From assembly GCA_009746045.1 (NCBI GenBank), contig RPFO01000213.1, positions 7,812,478 to 7,876,477 of the forward strand: a stretch of 64,000 bases of DNA, read 5' to 3'. The notes beneath the pieces are model-generated. The model ran no database searches and was not told where the DNA came from. It saw only the letters and a list, made by a program, of their open reading frames with translations. The position numbers and the translations under genes were made by a program. Each line of letters starts with the position of its first letter. Within the stretch, counting starts at the first letter, position 1. This DNA comes from Mesostigma viride (Eukaryota > Streptophyta > Mesostigmatophyceae > Mesostigmatales > Mesostigmataceae). Shown in pieces: positions 1 through 10,171 of this stretch.

Positions 1-1287
1 CTGCAGGGCACCGGCCTGTCCCCCAAACAGATTGAGATCTGTGATTGGTTCGTCTACATCCCGCAGCACGGGCCCGGCACGGCGTCACTCAACGTCTCCG
101 TCGCTGCATCCATCGTGTTCCACCACTTTGCGCGTATGTTCCCCTTCTCCCCCTATTGTACCGGGCTACATCCAACGCGTTCCAGCCCTTGATGTGCATG
201 TGCCCTCAAGTCCTTTGGTAGGGCAGGAATCATGTGCTCCTGCTCTATGTGTACTCAAGCGATATCGTCACGAGTCACACGTCCATCGTGGTCCATAACT
301 TGGTCCACTGATCGCGCGTGTGTGGGCCACGTTTGGTACCATTGGACGTGTGCTGGCTTGCTACACATAGGCCTTGCCACCTCGCGCGTGCGCCTGCCCG
401 ACGCTCACACAGGACAGACAGTCTGAAGGTTCAGAAGCTTACTTTTCTCGAATATCTTACGTGCACTGTCTCAGATCGTCAGGGATGAGGTGGGGGCAGA
501 TATATGCTGGTTTCACTCTTCATTCTTCTTTGGTTTTCTCCCAAGTCCTCGGCCATCAGTGTGCGTGACCATGGGCGATCCTTTTAAGAGTCCAGATTGC
601 AATTTAACGAATCATCCGATGTGGAATGTACCATATTTTTGTGTTTATAACGGCTCTTTTCGATAATGATTCTTTGCAGCATCGCTTGGTATCTTCCTCA
701 CGATGTGCATTTCCAAGGAGGCTGTTATCTGGCATGGTTTTCGATTGCACTCAGAAAGGCGCATCTCGAGCCACCCCACTTGCCACCCCCTGAACGAGTT
801 CCTATGCATCTGTCATCCTTTTGCATGACTTTGGGATGTGACTCCCAAGAATGCTTTTGATGCATCTTTCATCCCGTAAGACCCCATGCATCTGTCATCC
901 CTCAACTCTGATCATTCCTCCACCCCCTGAACTCCAACTTAATCATGCATTACTTCATGGATGATGGAATATCTACACCCGCCGCATGGTTGTCTCGTTG
1001 ATGCGCACGGCCTGAATGCCCCTGTTTGTCCTAAACCATATATGGCCCTATCAAAACTGTTTGCAGTCTGGGCGCAGTTCCCTGAGCGCGCGAGAGAAGG
1101 CGCCAAGTTCGTCGTGGGCGATAGCGTCGCATACAAGCAGGCGGGAGCAGGGGTGGTGCTGCCGGGCGACCCATCGAAGCACTGGATATCCAGTCGATGC
1201 ATTGGGGATGCCGCTGCATCGGATGACGGGGCAGAGGGGGAAGGGGAGTGGGATGGGAATGCGTCACTATCAGAGCTTCTTGAATAG
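1..1287 (+). CDS. SpoU/TrmH-family RNA 2'-O-methyltransferase, last two exons
   Basis: The open left edge is the C-terminal part of a SpoU (SPOUT fold) tRNA/rRNA 2'-O-ribose methyltransferase, which transfers methyl from S-adenosylmethionine. Frame 1 from base 1 reads through GTASLNVSVAASIV, the knot motif 3 that binds the methyl donor. This exon ends at 133 before a GTATGT donor. The next exon starts at 1067 after TTTGCAG. The phases fit (one base plus two), giving HHFALWAQFPERAREGAKF, which continues the plant-type C-terminus without a gap. The stop is at 1285-1287. The last ~50 residues are acidic and glycine-rich and not conserved as far as I can tell. The 5' part of the gene lies outside the window. 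Family assignment is firm from the motif; the particular RNA target is unknown. Confidence 0.85.
134..1066 (+). other. Intron of the SpoU methyltransferase gene
   Basis: This 933-bp intron starts GTATGT and ends TTTGCAG. It is unique-looking sequence with no coding pattern or mobile element I recognise. Short direct repeats of 'ccatgcatctgtcatcc' type occur near 800-900. Confidence 0.8.
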
Positions 1288-1631
1288 GAGCGTAAATGGG
1301 CCAGCTAGGCCGAGGCCCTGGGTAGTCAATGGCGCTGTCTGGAATCTTGGATACTTGTCGGCAGATAGTGGTTTTGCAAACGCTATGGTGTGTTTCCAGG
1401 TTGTCATGGTTGCGGCTGCCTCTCACTTCTTAGTGGTTTAAAGCTCGCGCAAAGTGTTGACTTTAGGGAATTAGATATAGCCCTCTATGCCATGCTGATC
1501 CGGGTGTCTACCACTAGGGTGTAAGAAAATACAATGGTGTTCGTTTTTATTTATAAGTGTTTTTTACCAAATTGACCTCATTGAAATTCCTAAGTCCGCG
1601 GGGGTCACTCTAGCTTGCGGAGCATTGAATA
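1288..1631 (+). other. 3' flank of the methyltransferase gene
   Basis: Probable 3' UTR and intergenic DNA between the stop codon and the first LINE insertion. No further gene or repeat is recognisable. Confidence 0.5.
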
Positions 1632-1644
1632 CATATATATTCAT
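1632..1644. repeat. Target-site duplication, left, of RLE-LINE copy B
   Basis: CATATATATTCAT; the matching copy is at 2119-2131. Confidence 0.7.
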
Positions 1645-2118
1645 GGCAATGTGGGGCCGCACCGGGTCATCCCCTTTGTCCTTGAGGAGTTTGGGGCCAT
1701 GGGCCCCAAGACAGCGGAGTTTTTCCACGAGTGCTGCCAGCGCCGCGAAGACCGCCTCGACCTCGAGGGTCAGACCGCCCCGTGGGCGGCCCGCACGTGG
1801 TCCTCGTATTGGCGGCAGCGCCTGTCACTCGCCCTCACTCGCACCGTGGCTGATGTGTTATTCCGCCGCACCCGGGCCGACTTTGTCGCGACCCATGCGG
1901 TCTAGGTCCCTTCCAGGCCTGCATGGTGGGCCGGCAGCGCTGTTGCTGCGTGTAGTTTTGTGATGTACAGTTAGTTGTACCTTGTGCAGCTGGCGTGATC
2001 CTTGGATGTCCGTGTCAGATTACTATTAATTTCTTCAGGGTTACTCTCCCAGTTATCGGGTTTTTCCTTATGTTGCATGCCAATCTCACCACCGTAATTT
2101 ATCACTATCATTAATGTT
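1645..2118 (+). mobile_element. RLE-LINE copy B, 5'-truncated (C-terminal ORF end plus 3' UTR)
   Basis: From 1645 to the stop at 1903-1905 the plus strand encodes the C-terminal end of the restriction-like endonuclease region (PFVLEEFGAMGP, RTWSSYWRQRL), clearly homologous to the end of the long LINE copy at 56330-56603. About 210 bp of 3' UTR follow. The insertion is flanked by CATATATATTCAT at 1632-1644 and 2119-2131, a perfect 13-bp target duplication. The 3' UTR differs from that of copy A, so this is another subfamily. The copy is inactive because most of the ORF is missing. Confidence 0.8.
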
Positions 2119-2131
2119 CATATATATTCAT

Positions 2132-2263
2132 TAAGAGTGATAAATTATGGTGGTGAGTTTGGCATGCAACATAAGGAAAACCCCGAAAAGAAGAAGAACC
2201 CTGAAGAAATAGTAATCTGACACGGTCACACGGACATCCAAGGACCACGCCAGCTGCACAATA
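2132..2263 (-). mobile_element. RLE-LINE copy C, 3' UTR only
   Basis: This 132-bp stretch is the reverse complement of the copy B 3' UTR (1984-2118), so the two form a large inverted repeat. It is bounded by CATATATATTCA at 2119-2131 and 2264-2275. It reads as a second, extremely truncated insertion at the same AT target in the opposite direction, possible because the target is nearly palindromic. Confidence 0.65.
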
Positions 2264-2275
2264 CATATATATTCA

Positions 2276-2600
2276 CGGGCAGGGTGAAGAGCCTCCAAGG
2301 CTGCAAGGGTAGCCGCATTGGCTGGGGCCAGCTTGGCCATTTCCAAGCGGGTCATAGCCCGGCTGAGCTGCCCCTCGCGGACGAGGCGGATGACGTCGGC
2401 GGCCACCCGCTCGAAGGAGACCTCCCCCGACAGCCGCCGGCGCGGGGGGGCCGTGCACGGGGGCGGCACGCCAAACAGCCCCTCGATCCCAGTCCCCCTG
2501 CAGAAAGCGTCGGCAACGGGCAATAACCGCACCCTGGAGACCGCGCACCCCACGCCCGAGAGGCCGGATGAGGAGCAGGCGGGGGGTCACAATGTGCAGC
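2276..2600 (-). pseudogene. RLE-LINE fragment, region upstream of the RT domain
   Basis: On the minus strand this encodes the segment found at ~37860-38160 in the long copy: a GRGVRGLQGAVIARCRRFLQ-like start in one frame, then SGEVSFERVAADVIRLVREG and LAPANAATLAALEALHPA in another. The frame changes at least once. The fragment ends at the CATATATATTCA motif. Confidence 0.75.
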
Positions 2601-2623
2601 GTATATAACGTATGCTTTCACTT

Positions 2624-2712
2624 ATCAGTGCACACACAGGGATTAAAAGCACTTCGGTGCTCCGTGACTCCCCAACGGGAGCACGAGTTTAATTAATTAA
2701 TTAATTAATTTC
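2624..2712 (+). repeat. 3'-end hairpin and (TTAA)n tail of a dispersed retroelement
   Basis: The segment 'cacacacagggattaaaag' followed by GTGCTCC...GGAGCAC (a 7-8 bp stem around GTGACTCCCCAAC) and a TTAA tail recurs at 17797-17860 and 42866-42950. Only the 3' terminus is present here. Confidence 0.7.
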
Positions 2713-3029
2713 ACTTATCAAAGCTTATCATGCACTGCTCAAGAATCGATGGGATCGAAATTCATACATTATCCTGGGTGCCCAGCTCCAGGAATTACTG
2801 ATCGAGTTTGGTAATGTTGGCTGCACGTAGTCATTTAATACTACAATGCTTACATGAAGAGAGCGCACAGCGGCCGACTGGATCGACGTACCGGCGCCCT
2901 TTTGGGCACACCTGTGTCTCCCTGCTTGTATTTAACTCGGGCAGATCGACACGATGCTAGTTCCTGTCTGATGCATGGATGTATGGCACTTGGTCCAAGT
3001 TAACAGGGCCCGAAGTATACATATATCGT

Positions 3030-3135
3030 CCATGTCAGATTACTATATTAATTTCTTCAGGGTTCTTCTTCTTTTCAGGTTTTTCCTTATGTTACATGCC
3101 AATCTCACCTCTGTAGTTCATCACTCTCAATGAAT
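3030..3135 (+). mobile_element. RLE-LINE copy E, 3' UTR only
   Basis: Homologous to the copy B 3' UTR (CAGATTACTAT, then TTTTTCCTTATGTT and ATGCCAATCTCACC). It is bounded by ATATATCGT at 3021-3029 and 3136-3144, a short target duplication that again contains ATATAT. Confidence 0.6.
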
Positions 3136-3144
3136 ATATATCGT

Positions 3145-3510
3145 ATAAGGAGGCCGGCCGGGGGGCGCGGCGGGGGGGGGGCGGGGGGGCGATCCGAGTG
3201 CTTCTGGTGGTTCATGACATAGAGGATAGATCCATGTGGTCCGGATTCTCCCGATTTCTGGCCTGCGCTGTTTGTCTCCTTGATAGAGGCCCGGCCCAGC
3301 CCACCCAGCCGCACAAGCTACTAAGACTCAGGAGTCTAATAAGGAGTCTAATGAGTTGACATAGAACAAGAACTCAGTGCCGATCGCCTGCGGCCCGGCC
3401 GGTGGCGGATGTAGAGCGGCCAACTTTGTCTCACTTCAGTTGCATGTGCATGGCGCCGGCCGGGATGCGGGCGCGCCTGAGGCGTGAGCTATGTATAGGT
3501 CGTCATTAAA
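3145..3510. other. Intergenic stretch with a G/C tract
   Basis: Holds a G-rich tract (about 3155-3190) and unique-looking sequence. I see no gene. Confidence 0.4.
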
Positions 3511-3640
3511 TTAAATTAAATTAAATTATAACATGCATGCCTCCGTTGGGAGATCATGTAGCACATATTCCTTGATGGTGGGGTGGTATGGAAGGAGCCG
3601 CGTAATCGAACTACTCTAATCTAGCTACTAAGTCTAGAAA

Positions 3641-4536
3641 AATCCTAACTACCCTTCTCATCAAAACGCCTCCTCCGCTTGGGGGGACTGGTGGTTTGCC
3701 CACAGGGTCGGGCGTGTGAGCCTTGACAATCCTCTTCCTCCGCGCATCTTGTTCTGCATGGCAGTCCAAAGAAGGGAGAGAGAGTGGATGCGGTATTCAA
3801 ACTGGGCTGGGACCAGTAGGTCATCCAGCAACATCTGTACGTAGTTCGTGACATGTTTCCCTACCTTTTTGGGAAATATGTCCTTGGGGCCAGGCCAGGT
3901 CAGAATGTGCCGTCCTGGCTGGCCAAGCCGCTGGGGGCCGGCCAGACCAAGGGCGGTGTCGACGTACCTGGCTGGTGCGAGCAAGGTGGCCTACAAATGC
4001 TATCCTACGCTGTCTAATCTCGTCCGAAATACGGGGCATGCCCTGATACAAAGACTCTGATGATGGGCGCTTGGAAAACCCTACCGGTTGAGGACCTGTC
4101 GGAGCATCAGGACTGTAAACTGTGCCGTCTATATAGCCTAGATGCCAGTGTGGGTGTGATTGTCCACGCCTCGGCGCCATACGCCGCCCAGGCCAGGCCG
4201 ATGCGGGTGTCCACATCGTCGGCGGTGTCAGGGAGCCAGCTCCCTAACAGCTTGAAGCGATCGCGGAACGGGACCGTCGTCCCATCGAGCAGGCGCGGCA
4301 GCGGCGGTGTACTGGAGGCCCCAATCACCATCGCCTCAGTAATTTTGACACTAATCTCCAACCCCACCGCCCTCGCCTCCAGGCCCATCTGGACAGTCCA
4401 GCCAGGTCTGAATGTGCTCGCGGCGCGCGATGAGGGTGGTGTCATCCGCATAAATCAGGTCGGCCAGGCGGTAACCAGGTCGAACCCCGCCATGCTCTTT
4501 CTCGTTATAAGGATGTCCAAGCCTGGCTCGAACCCC
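3641..4536 (-). pseudogene. LINE-B reverse transcriptase, C-terminal half
   Basis: Minus-strand frames show LIYADDTTLIARREHIQTWL (RT palm motif at about 4438-4455), then a FKLLGSWLPDTADDVDTRIG segment typical of the post-palm region. ISDEIRQRRIAFVGHLART matches the usual LINE C-terminal 'R..R..W.GH..R' signature, and the end is a basic, proline-rich tail. At least three frame changes separate these blocks, so no intact protein is made. Confidence 0.8.
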
Positions 4537-4540
4537 TTAA

Positions 4541-6258
4541 CTCGTCGTCTGTCCCAACTCAGTCCTCACAGGAGGACTGAGTTGACAATTTTCAACCGCG
4601 TGTAGCGACTAGGTGGGGGTTCCATCCCAAATGTTTTGATGTGGATCTGGGGTGTACTAGATATCATTTTGTTGGCAAAAATACTGCATATGTGAAAACT
4701 TGACCCGAACACCTGAAAATGACACGGACGTTGGGCGCCCCTCGCGAATTTGCATTTTTCGGGATAAGAACGAGTGGGAAAAATTCAATCAAATCCTGGT
4801 GCATGAAGAAAAAATATAGGCATGTAAACAACATAGTTCTTGAAGCGTGGCAAAAAACTGGGCTCCATTTGGCCACTGCAACTGCCTGAAACAATTAAAA
4901 AACTCTCAGTCCTCAGGAGAGGAATGGGGCTTTTGCTAACTTTGCTAGCATGTAAGTGCGGTCATACTACATCACCGTGGCCACCAACCATCCCAATCAA
5001 CTCATTTCCCTTCAAGCATTACAGGACAACACACTTGCATCATCATACTTCAGGTATATCATACCTTATCATGTAGTGAGAGCCTATGCATGCATGTAGG
5101 GAATGGGCTTGGATACCTACCAACAAAGGGTTATGTTATAAGTGTCAACCACCAATATAATGGGTAGGTTAAGCATATTTCCATTGTTTCAAACAACAAT
5201 AGATATGGCTATAACTGTTTTGCCTTGCCATGATGTGGCCAACATAGTTGCTGGCACATGATGGCAGTGGTTTGTCACCAAGACTTTTCACTCACACGTA
5301 AAAGCTTGAATGCACCCTTGACGCAGCCCGTGGCCACACAATCATGCAGTATGAACGTAGCAAAAGAATAACTAACATCTGTGAAGGTGTTTAAACCTGC
5401 ACAGCTCCTAAAACCCTGCACAACTACACTGGGTTAAGGCAAATGCCTGCTAACATCATCTGAAAAGGGGGGTTTAGAGAGGGGCAGGCAACGGTCAAGA
5501 AAGAGCATCAAGACTTGAACCTGACAACGCCTCGCAAGCTTAAACTCATGTACGAACATCAAGGAACGAAGAGGCAACGATTATCCGGCTTTACCTGGCA
5601 CGGCTGGCGTTACCTTGGCCCAGGCGGTGCCCGCAAAAGTGGCACTTTGCGGCACATAGACCATGACGTGACAGAATGGTCGAGATCATCAAATCTATAA
5701 TGTCACTCAATATATTGTAATACAATTCATGTTAAAATGTAGAAAGAAACCTATCAGCCATTGAAATTGCGCCGGAAAGCAAGCGCAGTAATCAATTCCG
5801 TCGACCTGCCTTATCGCAGTTTTTTCCAGCAAGAACAGTGCCGACACCGGGTAAATCGCATCCCCGCGAGCTAAAAATTGATTTATATCATGTTTAGGGC
5901 ATGTTAAATCTATTAACTGAGTTTGGACGGCTAACTCGTCCGCAAACGTAAACTGCATGCATGGGCGCGAGCCGCCATGGCTAGGTCGTGCATTTCCGGA
6001 ACTCGCGTTTCACGTGGAAAAGTACCCTTACCACCTGTACTTTGACCGTACAGTTAGCCGCGCATACCAAATCCAAAAAAATCCCAAAAATATGTCCAAG
6101 AAAGATCTTTTCACGTAGTATTTGAATAAATTTTGAGAGAATTTTTTTGTCAAACATTCTGACCGGGGCGAATTTTCTACGAAACCCAAAAACTCGGTCC
6201 TCTAGAGAGGACTGAGTTCAACTCAGTCCTCCGTAGAGGACCAGGGACAGACGACGAG
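4541..6258. mobile_element. TTAA-flanked non-autonomous DNA transposon (TTAA-1)
   Basis: A 1718-bp element inserted in LINE-B. It is flanked by TTAA at 4537-4540 and 6259-6262, and both ends carry the 15-bp TIR CTCGTCGTCTGTCCC, perfect and inverted. Subterminal hairpins built on AACTCAGTCCTC / GAGGACTGAGTT lie at 4555-4583 and 6197-6244. TTAA duplication is the piggyBac hallmark. No transposase-like ORF is visible; the interior is AT-rich and seems non-coding. Confidence 0.8.
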
Positions 6259-6262
6259 TTAA

Positions 6263-7540
6263 GAGCAGTAAAGCGCGCACGTGCTCGGTGCATGACGTGA
6301 TCCACGACAATAATGAACAGGTATGGGGACAGGACACAACCTTGCCACACCCCGTGGTGAACGGGGGGAATGGTGGGGTGGTGCCTTCCGCAGTCCGCAC
6401 TACTGAGCAGCCGCACTGCCTGTGAGCCCTCAGCCCTCATACAGTCGGCGAATGGCAGCAATAAACGCAGGTGGCACTCGATCCATGCAGAGCTAGGATG
6501 GCCCAAAGAGCCTCCCAGAGGACCGTGTCAAAGGCCTTGATATAGTCAACAAAAATGAAGACCAGCCGCAAACTGTCAAGGGGAAGGCGACGCACCTCCT
6601 CCATCAACCGGCGCGCGACAAACACAGCCATGACAGTGTTACGACCACGACGGAAACCCATCTGAGACTCACCCATGCAGGTGTGGGTCCAGCGCGGCGC
6701 GGAGCCTGTGCAGCATCATGCGCATGAAGACCTTCAGCGCGGCGCTCTGGAGGCAGACACCCCCGTGTAGTTACCGGGGTCAGCAGCAGAGCCCTTCTTG
6801 TACAGCATGACGCGGATGGCCGTCTGCCACTCAGCAGGCGGAGGCTCGTCAGATTAAGCAGAACACGGTTGCAGAACGCCAGCAGAAGAACCGCCGGGTC
6901 AGGGGTCTTCAGCAGCTCAGCAGACAGGTGGTCGGCACCGACCGCCGCATCGTACACCGCAGGCGAGCAAGGGCGCCGTCCAATTCCTTCAAAGTGAAGG
7001 GGGGGACGACGTCGTCAGTGGCAAGGCAGCCCTCCTGCAAGGCGGGGACTTGGTAGTCCGCGGCCGAGGAGGGGGGCGCGGGCGGCGGCGGGGGTCCGGC
7101 AACCCCGAGGCGGGCGGCCGTCTCGGGGTGAAGCGGTGGACTCAGGGGGGGCGCGAGCCCCACCGGTCAAGGAAACATTGTGGGCCAACCAGCGGTCAAG
7201 GCTGACCGGCGCCGTGCCGTCCCCCGTGTGCTCCACCGGGGTGCGCTGCCGCCGGCCGCCGAGCCGGTCGAGGTGGTACCACATGTCCTTGCCGGCCTGG
7301 TTGCGAGCCTGGCAGGCCTTCAATGGCATCCGCGATGCACTGGGCCGCCTCCGCGTCCTGAGCGTGCTTGTAGGCCTCCACGAGGGCGGCCTTGAGCACT
7401 GGTTTCTGCAGCGGGTCCCGGTTACGCTTGAGGCGGTGCCGGGCGGCCAAGACCTTGGGGTCCTGGCGGTAGAGCGGGCCGGGGCGGCGGCGGAGGTCGT
7501 CATCTGGACAGCTAGGCCCCACTGTTTACCAGATCCTTGA
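6263..7540 (-). pseudogene. LINE-B reverse transcriptase, N-terminal half
   Basis: Reading from 7540 downward, frame-shifted blocks include GKDMWYHLDRLGG (pre-RT linker), QMGFRRGRNTVMAVFVARR (RT motif 2 region), FVDYIKAFDTVLWEAL (palm motif A, first catalytic Asp, about 6521-6556) and GVWQGCVLSPYLF (motif B, about 6330-6356). The YADD motif that completes the domain lies beyond the TTAA-1 insertion at ~4440. No endonuclease domain is visible, as expected of a 5'-truncated copy. Confidence 0.8.
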
Positions 7541-7755
7541 TCGAGCCAGCAGCCGGCGCTGCCTAGCACATACCCATGGCAACTTATAGCCACCTGAGAA
7601 CTGAACCAGCCTAGCTATACTACCGGCCAGCTCCTCGATCATGGGGGACCCGCGAAAGGAGAGGAGCACCACGCGTGCGCATGCAGCCGGAGGGGGCCCG
7701 GGCTAGTGCATGGCATGCTCTACTAGTGTGTGGTTTTCAGCACCACCATTGCATG
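7541..7755. other. Short unassigned spacer
   Basis: Sequence between two LINE remnants; nothing recognisable. Confidence 0.3.
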
Positions 7756-7759
7756 GCCC

Positions 7760-7850
7760 ATTAAAAAAACCAATGACATTAAATTATAACATGCCTCGAC
7801 CGTTGGGAGATCATGTAGCACCTATGAACTCCTTGCTGGATGGGTGCAGT
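7760..7850 (-). repeat. LINE-B 3'-terminal fragment
   Basis: Minus-strand match to the LINE-B 3' end: AATTTAATG tail, 'aacatgcctc', a degraded CCGTTGGGAG hairpin and GATCATGTAGCAC. Confidence 0.6.
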
Positions 7851-7855
7851 GGAGC

Positions 7856-8490
7856 CAAAACGCAGCCTTGACAAACAAATCCAGCTGCTGTCGGCATTCC
7901 CGTCGACAGCAGCACGTGCGACATCAACTCCTGCGGACGCCAACCCTTTCGCGCTGATCCCATGGCTCTCCCCCCCGGTCTGCCTCCCTCTCGACGCATG
8001 CAATGCTCTACACCAAATTCGTCGCCCATTCCCAAGCTAGAATTAAACCCGAACTTAACCCATACCAAATGGGATGTCCGCCGCTTCGGCGCCGGCCAGC
8101 GGGATTTTTGCATCTCAAGTGGAAATCTTTACGCTCACGCGCGAAGGAACAATGTGACGATGTTATCAAGTTCCTGGCCCGCCATGACGAACTTTTTCTG
8201 CCTACCCCTGGCGACAAGGTCACCAAGCCCGACTGCATGGGAATGTCTGCTTCAAGAACCACCGGAGGCGTACTTGAAGGCAGTCATCATGTGCAGCTAC
8301 CTGCGCTGCGGCGCCCAGGACATGTCACCCAGATTGGCTACGCTGGCCTCAGGAGCCTCCTGCATGAGCGCAGACGGGCAGCCACAGCAGGTGCAGCATG
8401 ATGCTCGCAGAGCGGCACCTCCCCCACTACGGACTCCATCCGAGCTGCCAGACAGCAGTGGCGGAGCAGCTCAGTGGTGCCGATGGCTGA
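7856..8490 (+). pseudogene. L1-like ORF1 N-terminal segment, plus-strand arm of an inverted duplication
   Basis: About 635 bp here match the reverse complement of 9260-9891. Both arms encode, with frame changes, KRSLDKQ, ADANPFALI, TKEQCDNVIKFLARHDELFL and DYAGLRSLLHERRRAAT-like blocks. I do not recognise a named domain in this N-terminal part. The continuation on the minus strand (coiled-coil and RRM-like blocks) suggests LINE ORF1. Confidence 0.55.
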
Positions 8491-9896
8491 GCAGGAGGTG
8501 TTCACCAGCTTCTTGCGGCATTGAAGAGAGGAACCGAACTCCCGAGGGCTGTGATGTCGCTGATCGAAGGTGAGGACAACTGGAGGGGGCCCAGCCTTGG
8601 CCCGTGGATGGGGTGCCCAGGCGGTAGGCGCCAGGCTGCAGTGCCGCGCACCTGGCAGTGCTCGATCCATGCACGCCAAGAGTTGTTTCTTCAGCTCGTC
8701 GAGAAGAGAGTCTGGGGTCTCCTCCGGCTGCATGTCGAAGCGCCTGAGGATGACCCGGCTGAGCGGCGACGGTCGCGGTCACCGGCCTCGCGGCGCGTGT
8801 CTCCTGGAACTTGGTGGTGATGGCGGTCGTGGTAGACGGGATGCCTGGCTCTTGAGTGCAGGTCAGCCCAGGCCCCAGGAGGCGCGAGTCGAGGGCCGGG
8901 TCATCGCTAGCCCTAGCTACCAGCAGGTTGGGCGGCGATGGTGGTTGTTCGCTCGGCGATCTCGGCCGGGACCTGCGTGGCCAGGGCGTCTACCTTGGTA
9001 GCAACTGCCTCAAGTTTCACGGTGCCTTGGCCGATCGACTCGGCCTTCCACCTGCATGGTTAAGGCGGGTGGTCACAGCGGCTGCATGTGGCCTCGGAAA
9101 CTTTGGTGGCAATGTGCTCTTGCGTAGCAGTACTACGTAAACTGAGGCTGGACTGCTGGAGCTTAAGTGCGACTCTGGCTTCAATGTTGTTGACCTTGGC
9201 CGCGAGAGAGTGTTGATCGAGTGGGCCGTCGATCAGGCGCGTTCAGGGCGGCGAGTTGCTCTGACAGCCGTCGGCACCACTGAGCTGCTCCGCCACTGCA
9301 GCCGGCTCGGATGGAGTCCGAGCTGGGGGAGGTGCCGCTCTGCGAGGATGCTGCAGCTGCTGTGGCTGCCCGTCTGCGCTCATGCAGGAGGCTCCTGAGG
9401 CCAGCGTAGTCAATCTGGGTGATGTCCTGCAGGGCGTCGCAGCGCAGGTAGCCAGTGCACATGATGACTGCCTTCAAGTACGCCTTGATCCCGTAACTTC
9501 TTGAAGCAGCCATTCCCAGTCGGGCTTGGTGACCTTGTCGCCAGGGGTAGGCAGAAAAAGTTCGTCATGGCGGGCCAGGAACTTGATAACATTGTCACAT
9601 TGTTCCTTCGTGAGCGTAAAGATTTCCAAGATGCAAAAATCCCGCTGGCCGGCGCCGAAGCGGCGGACATCCCATTTGGTATGGGAAGTTCGGGTTTTCT
9701 TGGGAATGGGCGACGAATTTGGTGTAGAGCATTGCATGCGTCGAGAGGGAGGCAGACCGGCCGGGGGGGAGAGCTGGGATATCAGCGCGAAAGGGTTGGC
9801 GTCCGCAGGAGTTGATGTCGCACGTGCTGCTGGCGACGGGAATGCCGACAGCAGCTGATTTTGTTTGTCAAGGCTGCGTTTTGGTGGCATTTGCAA
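8490..9896 (-). pseudogene. L1-like ORF1 remnant
   Basis: On the minus strand, 9896 to ~9180 gives the N-terminal block described for the plus arm. Then ~9180-8800 gives a helix-rich stretch (LATQVPAEIAERTTTIAAQ), and ~8780-8490 a block with PPPVVLTF and RKKLV. The last resembles the RNA-binding C-terminal region of L1-type ORF1 proteins, as in family X at 32520-33060. Several frame breaks. Probably a dead nucleic-acid-binding ORF1. Confidence 0.5.
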
Positions 9897-9930
9897 AATA
9901 CTGCGTTACAGCCGTAACCGATTATACTAG

Positions 9931-9957
9931 CAGATGCGTCTTGAAAAGACGCATCTG
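9931..9957. repeat. Perfect 12-bp hairpin
   Basis: CAGATGCGTCTT, a 3-nt GAA loop, then its exact reverse complement. No flanking element identified. Confidence 0.6.
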
Positions 9958-10129
9958 ATGCAAGTAGCCCGACTGAATTTGGGGCTCAGATGTGCACACT
10001 GAAAGTTCTGAGCTCCGCCGTCAGCCATGTCCGCTCGTGGCTCGTGCTGTGTGTTTTTCTTTTGAGCATATCATATTTCTTTTGAGCATATCATAACGAG
10101 TGTCTCACTTCATATCATAACAAGGAGCG

Positions 10130-10171
10130 TGGGCAAGGAAATGCACTTAGGTGCTCCGTGACTCCCCTTAA
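10130..10171 (+). repeat. 3'-hairpin retroelement end, left half (split by TTAA-3)
   Basis: CACTTAGGTGCTCCGTGACTCCCC up to TTAA. It continues at 16217 with TTAACGTGGGAGCACGTGT and an AT tail to ~16258, restoring the GTGCTCC...GGAGCAC hairpin once the insertion is removed. Confidence 0.7.

Larger units (their letters stand above)
3515..7540 (-). mobile_element. LINE-B copy, 5'-truncated, split by a TTAA element
   Basis: A non-LTR retrotransposon on the minus strand. The N-terminal half of its RT is at 6263-7540 and the C-terminal half at 3641-4536. The 3' end carries the CTCCGTTGGGAG hairpin (3541-3552) and an (ATTTA)-type tail (3511-3535). Removing 4541-6258 and one TTAA joins the two halves in sequence. 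The copy starts abruptly near 7540, which fits 5' truncation. Several frameshifts make it inactive. Confidence 0.8.
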
